In this document: piece after piece, positions 59,887 through 64,000 of the stretch
How the letters are laid out: each line of letters starts with the position of its first letter
Position numbering within the stretch: the first letter of the stretch is position 1
NCBI RefSeq assembly: GCF_001278055.1
Contig: NZ_CP010802.1
Span: forward strand, 2,767,504-2,831,503
From: Desulfuromonas soudanensis
Lineage (GTDB): Bacteria > Desulfobacterota > Desulfuromonadia > Desulfuromonadales > WTL
Length of the DNA stretch: 64,000 nt
Direction of reading: 5' to 3'
Made by a program: the position numbers and the translations under genes
The notes under the pieces: model-generated
Seen by the model: only the letters and a program-made list of their open reading frames with translations
What the model was told of the DNA's origin: nothing
The model's database searches: none

Positions 59887-61266
59887 TCAACCGACCCGCC
59901 GCTGCAGGCGGCCGAAGGAACAGCCGATCCCCAGGACGCAGAGTCCGCTGAAAATCAGCAGCGCCAGATGCATGCTGCGCAGAAAGGCCGGCTCTGTGGC
60001 GGCGGTCACCGCCTGTCCCCCCATGAAGATGGAGAAGATCACGGTAATGATGGTCATGCTGGTCATCATCCCCAGGGTGCGCATGCTCGCCGCTAAGCCG
60101 GAAGCGACGCCGAGGTGGCGGGGCTCAACGCTCCCCATGATGACGCTGGTATTAGGGGAGGAGAAGAGGGCAAAACCGACGCCGAGGAGAACGAGCATGG
60201 CCATGATCACGGCCAGGGGAGTCCCCCGGTCGACGGTGGCGGCGAGGCCGAGACCGAGGGCGCAGAGGGTCATGCCAGCGGTGGCGACCCAGGCCGCCGG
60301 GTAGCGGTCGGAGAGGCGTCCGCAGAGGGGGGAGAGGAGAGCCTGGGCCAACGGCTGGATGATCAGGATCGTCCCGGCCTGACGCGGGCTCATCGACTGC
60401 ACGTACTGCAGGTAAAGACTGAAAAAGAAGGTGACGCCGAAGGTGGCGGCGTAGTTGAAGAGGGCGGCAAGGTTGCTGTAGGCGAAGATGCGGTTTTCCC
60501 GCAGGAGAGCGATGTTGAGGAGGGGATAGGGGGTGCGGAGCTCGAAGAGGAGAAAAAGGACCACCCCGCAGAGGCCGAGGGCGAGGAGGGCGGCGGCCCA
60601 GATTCCGTGATCGAGGTTGGAGGCGCCGACGATAAGCAGCAGGATGGCGCAGGCGTAGAGGATCCCCCCCTGCCAGTCGAAGGGCTCCCCTTTCGACTCC
60701 GCCCATTCGCCGTCCAGCTTGCTGCGGATCATCCAGAAAGTCAGGGAACCCAAGGGGACGACGAGATAGAAAATGGAGCGCCAGCCGAAGGCCTCGACCA
60801 GCATCCCGCCGAGGAAGGGGCCGCAGGAGATCCCGGCGTAGACGCTGGCCACCGCCACGCCGAGGGCTTTGCCCCGCTCTGCAGGGGGAAAGACGGCGAC
60901 GACGATGGCCATGGTGGTCGCCATGACCATCGAGCCGCCGAGTCCCTGGAGAAAACGCAGGGCGATGAGGACCTCGATGGACCAGGCCTGGGAGAGGAGT
61001 CCGCCGACGACCGTGAAGACCCCCATGCCGTAGAGAAAAATCCGCCGTCGGCCGTGGATGTCGCCGAGGCGCCCCATGGCCAGGAGAAAAATAGAGGAGG
61101 AGAGGACGTAGGTGGTTTCGACCAGGCCGAGCTGCATGGCGCTGGCGCCGAACTCGCGGCCGATGGACGGGAGGGCAATACCGACGGCGGACATCATGAA
61201 CGGCATGATGAAGTGGGCGACGCAGACGACGAAGAGGGTGGCGGAGCGTGAAGTGGCGGCGGGCAT
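59887..61266 (-). CDS. MFS transporter, DHA2-type drug exporter
   Basis: A 459-residue permease with about 14 predicted helices. MFS motif A-like LAMGRLGDIHGRRRIFLYG follows helix 2, and the antiporter motif GVAVASVYAGISCGPFLGGML is in helix 5. It probably exports a drug or metabolite; the substrate is unknown. No regulator is adjacent. Confidence 0.9.
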   Translation of the reverse strand: MPAATSRSATLFVVCVAHFIMPFMMSAVGIALPSIGREFGASAMQLGLVETTYVLSSSIFLLAMGRLGDIHGRRRIFLYGMGVFTVVGGLLSQAWSIEVLIALRFLQGLGGSMVMATTMAIVVAVFPPAERGKALGVAVASVYAGISCGPFLGGMLVEAFGWRSIFYLVVPLGSLTFWMIRSKLDGEWAESKGEPFDWQGGILYACAILLLIVGASNLDHGIWAAALLALGLCGVVLFLLFELRTPYPLLNIALLRENRIFAYSNLAALFNYAATFGVTFFFSLYLQYVQSMSPRQAGTILIIQPLAQALLSPLCGRLSDRYPAAWVATAGMTLCALGLGLAATVDRGTPLAVIMAMLVLLGVGFALFSSPNTSVIMGSVEPRHLGVASGLAASMRTLGMMTSMTIITVIFSIFMGGQAVTAATEPAFLRSMHLALLIFSGLCVLGIGCSFGRLQRRVG

Positions 61267-61459
61267 GGGGATCCTTGCTGAGGATGAGAAGGGGTATCAA
61301 CGCAGAGGCGCTACGGGCGAAGAGGCGGAGAGGAAAACCGGGACACTGGCCCTGCCTCTCACGCTGTTTCCCGCGTCTCTCCAACTCAGCGTCTCGCCGT
61401 TGAGTCCCTTGATTGGATCCTGAATCGAGATCCCTGAAGAGCCGGAATCGAACCGGCCC
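61267..61459. repeat. Degenerate CGCAGAG palindromic repeat
   Basis: The gap between the MFS and MacB-type genes holds CAACGCAGAGGCGC...AGAGGCGGAGAGG and, further on, CTCCAACTCAGCGTCTCGCCGTTGAG. These look like the decayed arms of a CGCAGAG-type intergenic palindrome. Confidence 0.5.
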
Positions 61460-62673
<1,214 letters not shown>

Positions 62674-62677
<4 letters not shown>

Positions 62678-63420
62678 GCCGGCACCTCCTGTCGGGCCGC
62701 GGCCAGGTCTTCGGCGGCCTGCCGCGTCGCCGCCACCGCCTCGTCGCGCTGCACCAGGCCGTCGCGCAGTTCGACGATGCGGCTGCAGTAGCGGGCGACC
62801 TCCGGCTCGTGGGTGACGAGAACGATGGTCATCCCCTCGGCGTTGAGCTGCTGGAAGACGGCGAGGACCTCGAGGGTGGTGCGGCTGTCGAGGTTCCCCG
62901 TCGGCTCGTCGGCAAGGATGATCGCCGGCTCCGTCACCAGGGCGCGGGCGATGGCGACCCGCTGCTGCTGGCCGCCGGAGAGCTGATTGGGGACGTGGTC
63001 GAGACGGTCGCCGAGGCCGACCCGGACCAGGGCCGCCGTGGCGCTGGCCCTGGGATCGGCGATGCGGTGACGGCGGTCGTAGAGAAGGGGGAGTTCGACG
63101 TTCTCCAGCGCCGTGGTTCGCGCCAGAAGGTTGAACCCCTGAAAAACGAAACCGATCTTTTCGTTGCGGATGTCGGCCAGGGCGTTGCGCCCCAGGGTGC
63201 CGACGGACACCCCCTCGAGGAGATAGTCGCCGGCACTCGGCCGGTCGAGGCAGCCGAGGATATTCATCAGCGTCGACTTGCCGCTCCCCGAGGTACCCAT
63301 CACCGCGACGAATTCCCCGCGCCGGATGGTCAGGGAGATCCCGCGCAGAGCGTGAACCTTCACGGCGCCGAGATCGAAGACCTTGGTGACGCCGGCGATG
63401 ACCAGGGTTTCCTCGGTCAT
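62674..63420 (-). CDS. MacB/LolD-type ABC ATPase
   Basis: A 248-residue ATPase. Walker A is [15 protein letters not shown], the signature is [15 protein letters not shown], Walker B is [13 protein letters not shown], and the switch is [11 protein letters not shown]. It begins four bases inside the end of the adaptor gene and ends four bases inside the permease gene, so all three are translationally coupled. Confidence 0.94.
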
Positions 63421-64000
63421 TTTCGCGGCCTCCCCCGCATCGCTCCGAAGAGGGAAAAGCTCTTTTTGACCTTGGTGTCTTCCCTGGCCGGGCCGGTGAC
63501 CACCGCATCCCCGGCCTGCAGTCCGTCGTCGGAAATCGCCGTCACCTGGCCGTCGCTGGCAAGAGTTGAAACCGCTACCTTCTGCAGCTCCCCGGTCGCA
63601 CCGAGACGAAAGACCCGCCCTCCCGTTTTTGCGGCGGAATGGTGGGATTGGCCGCTGGCAGGAGCAGATTCCTTCTCCTCCGGCGTGAAGCGCAGGGCGG
63701 CGTTGGGGATCAGGAGCACGTCTTCGAGATGTTCGACGACGAAGTCGACGGTGGCGGTCATCCCCGGCAGCAGCACCCCTTCCGGGTTGGCCGCCTCGAC
63801 GATCACCGTGTAGGTGACCACGCTCTGCACCGTCTCCGGCTGCAGCCGCACCTGGCGTACGGTGCCGGCGAAGGTGCGGTCGGGGTAGCTCTGCACGGTG
63901 AAACGCACCGCCTGCTCCGGGCGGATCTGACCGATATCGGTCTCGTCGACGTCGGCCTCGATCTGCATCCGAGCCAGGTCGCGGGCGATGACGAAGAGGG
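63417..64000 (-). CDS. MacA-type periplasmic adaptor (truncated by window edge)
   Basis: The C-terminal 193 residues of a membrane-fusion protein; the frame is open to the edge. Starting with LFVIARDLARMQIEADVDETDIGQI, typical of MacA, it has SYPDRTFAGTVRQVRLQP, LPGMTATVDFVVE, and a late insert rich in H and A (ESAPASGQSHHSAAKTG). It joins the MacB-type parts to an outer-membrane channel. Confidence 0.9.
   Translation of the reverse strand, partial: LFVIARDLARMQIEADVDETDIGQIRPEQAVRFTVQSYPDRTFAGTVRQVRLQPETVQSVVTYTVIVEAANPEGVLLPGMTATVDFVVEHLEDVLLIPNAALRFTPEEKESAPASGQSHHSAAKTGGRVFRLGATGELQKVAVSTLASDGQVTAISDDGLQAGDAVVTGPAREDTKVKKSFSLFGAMRGRPRK

Noticed and set aside
61441-61457. tRNA T-arm-like sequence (GCCGG, TTCGATT loop, CCGGC) on the minus strand
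   Set aside because: It follows the MacB-type stop codon, but there is no anticodon arm, D-arm or CCA end around it, so it is not a tRNA. An att-site remnant cannot be excluded.
62678-63508. Fusion of the MacB-type permease with an upstream frame (682 codons)
   Set aside because: The upstream part is the ATPase gene read in another frame; the ATG at 62677 starts the canonical permease.

Overview
The window is GC-rich, densely coded Gram-negative DNA. Its gene content fits an anaerobic member of the Desulfuromonadales (Geobacter, Desulfuromonas, Pelobacter or Geoalkalibacter type). That placement is an inference from gene families and regulation: sigma-54-driven nif genes, a REC-ANTAR antiterminator next to draT, a TRAP transporter, a RetSat-like oxidase, and several intergenic palindromic repeat families. 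There is no rRNA or tRNA gene to settle it.

Layout. 0-3 kb: the end of an AsmA-like protein, thiM-thiE and an RNA methyltransferase. 3-4 kb: CsbD and an outer-membrane barrel protein. 4.3-7.4 kb: a zinc-uptake locus, znuA divergent from zur-znuC-znuB, with a palindromic Zur-type site between them. 7.5-12.2 kb: a PAS/AAA+ sigma-54 activator divergent from a DUF6172 gene and a RetSat-like FAD oxidoreductase. 12.2-19.2 kb, leftward: nifH-nifD-nifK-nifX-ferredoxin-nifX-like, then nifB with its own promoter. nifE and nifN are absent. 19.4-24.2 kb: a CPA2 antiporter fused to an EIIA domain, mscL, an RluA-type synthase, rlmG and a small zinc-ribbon membrane protein. 24.2-28.1 kb: an accessory patch with a complete IS1380-family element, two GTAG-type REP hairpins, a small Cys-rich secreted protein and a seven-repeat FG-GAP/VCBS lipoprotein. 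28.1-33.9 kb, leftward: an ANTAR response regulator, draT, draG, four small genes (HTH-like Cys-tail protein, unknown, macro-domain-like protein, SlyD/SlpA-type FKBP) and a radical SAM protein. 34-36.6 kb: a HAD-like phosphatase, a nucleoside-gate membrane protein and UspA. 36.7-40 kb: a TRAP transporter with a sigma-54 promoter, facing a second sigma-54 promoter on the other strand. 40-48 kb: purB, a diguanylate cyclase, a cold-shock protein, DUF3135, a DUF815 ATPase, and a PhnD-like lipoprotein with a histidine kinase. 48-64 kb: envelope and efflux functions (ABC exporter, RND pump with adaptor, MFS, MacAB-type system, L,D-transpeptidase, Ala-zipper lipoprotein).

The most interesting theme is nitrogenase control. 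The leaders of nifH (two tandem modules), of nifB, and of the gene group after draG all carry hairpins with hexaloops having A at position 1 and G at position 4, followed by terminators. This is the signature of ANTAR-protein antitermination. A REC-ANTAR protein, like GnfR described in Geobacter sulfurreducens, is encoded directly before draT. DraT and DraG are known to add and remove ADP-ribose on a NifH arginine (Arg104 here). The genes placed behind the draG-distal attenuator include a macro-domain-like protein, suggesting a nitrogenase-linked ADP-ribose module. Every gap in the nifH-to-nifX-like operon also holds a palindromic repeat, and in two cases the repeat edge forms the stop codon.
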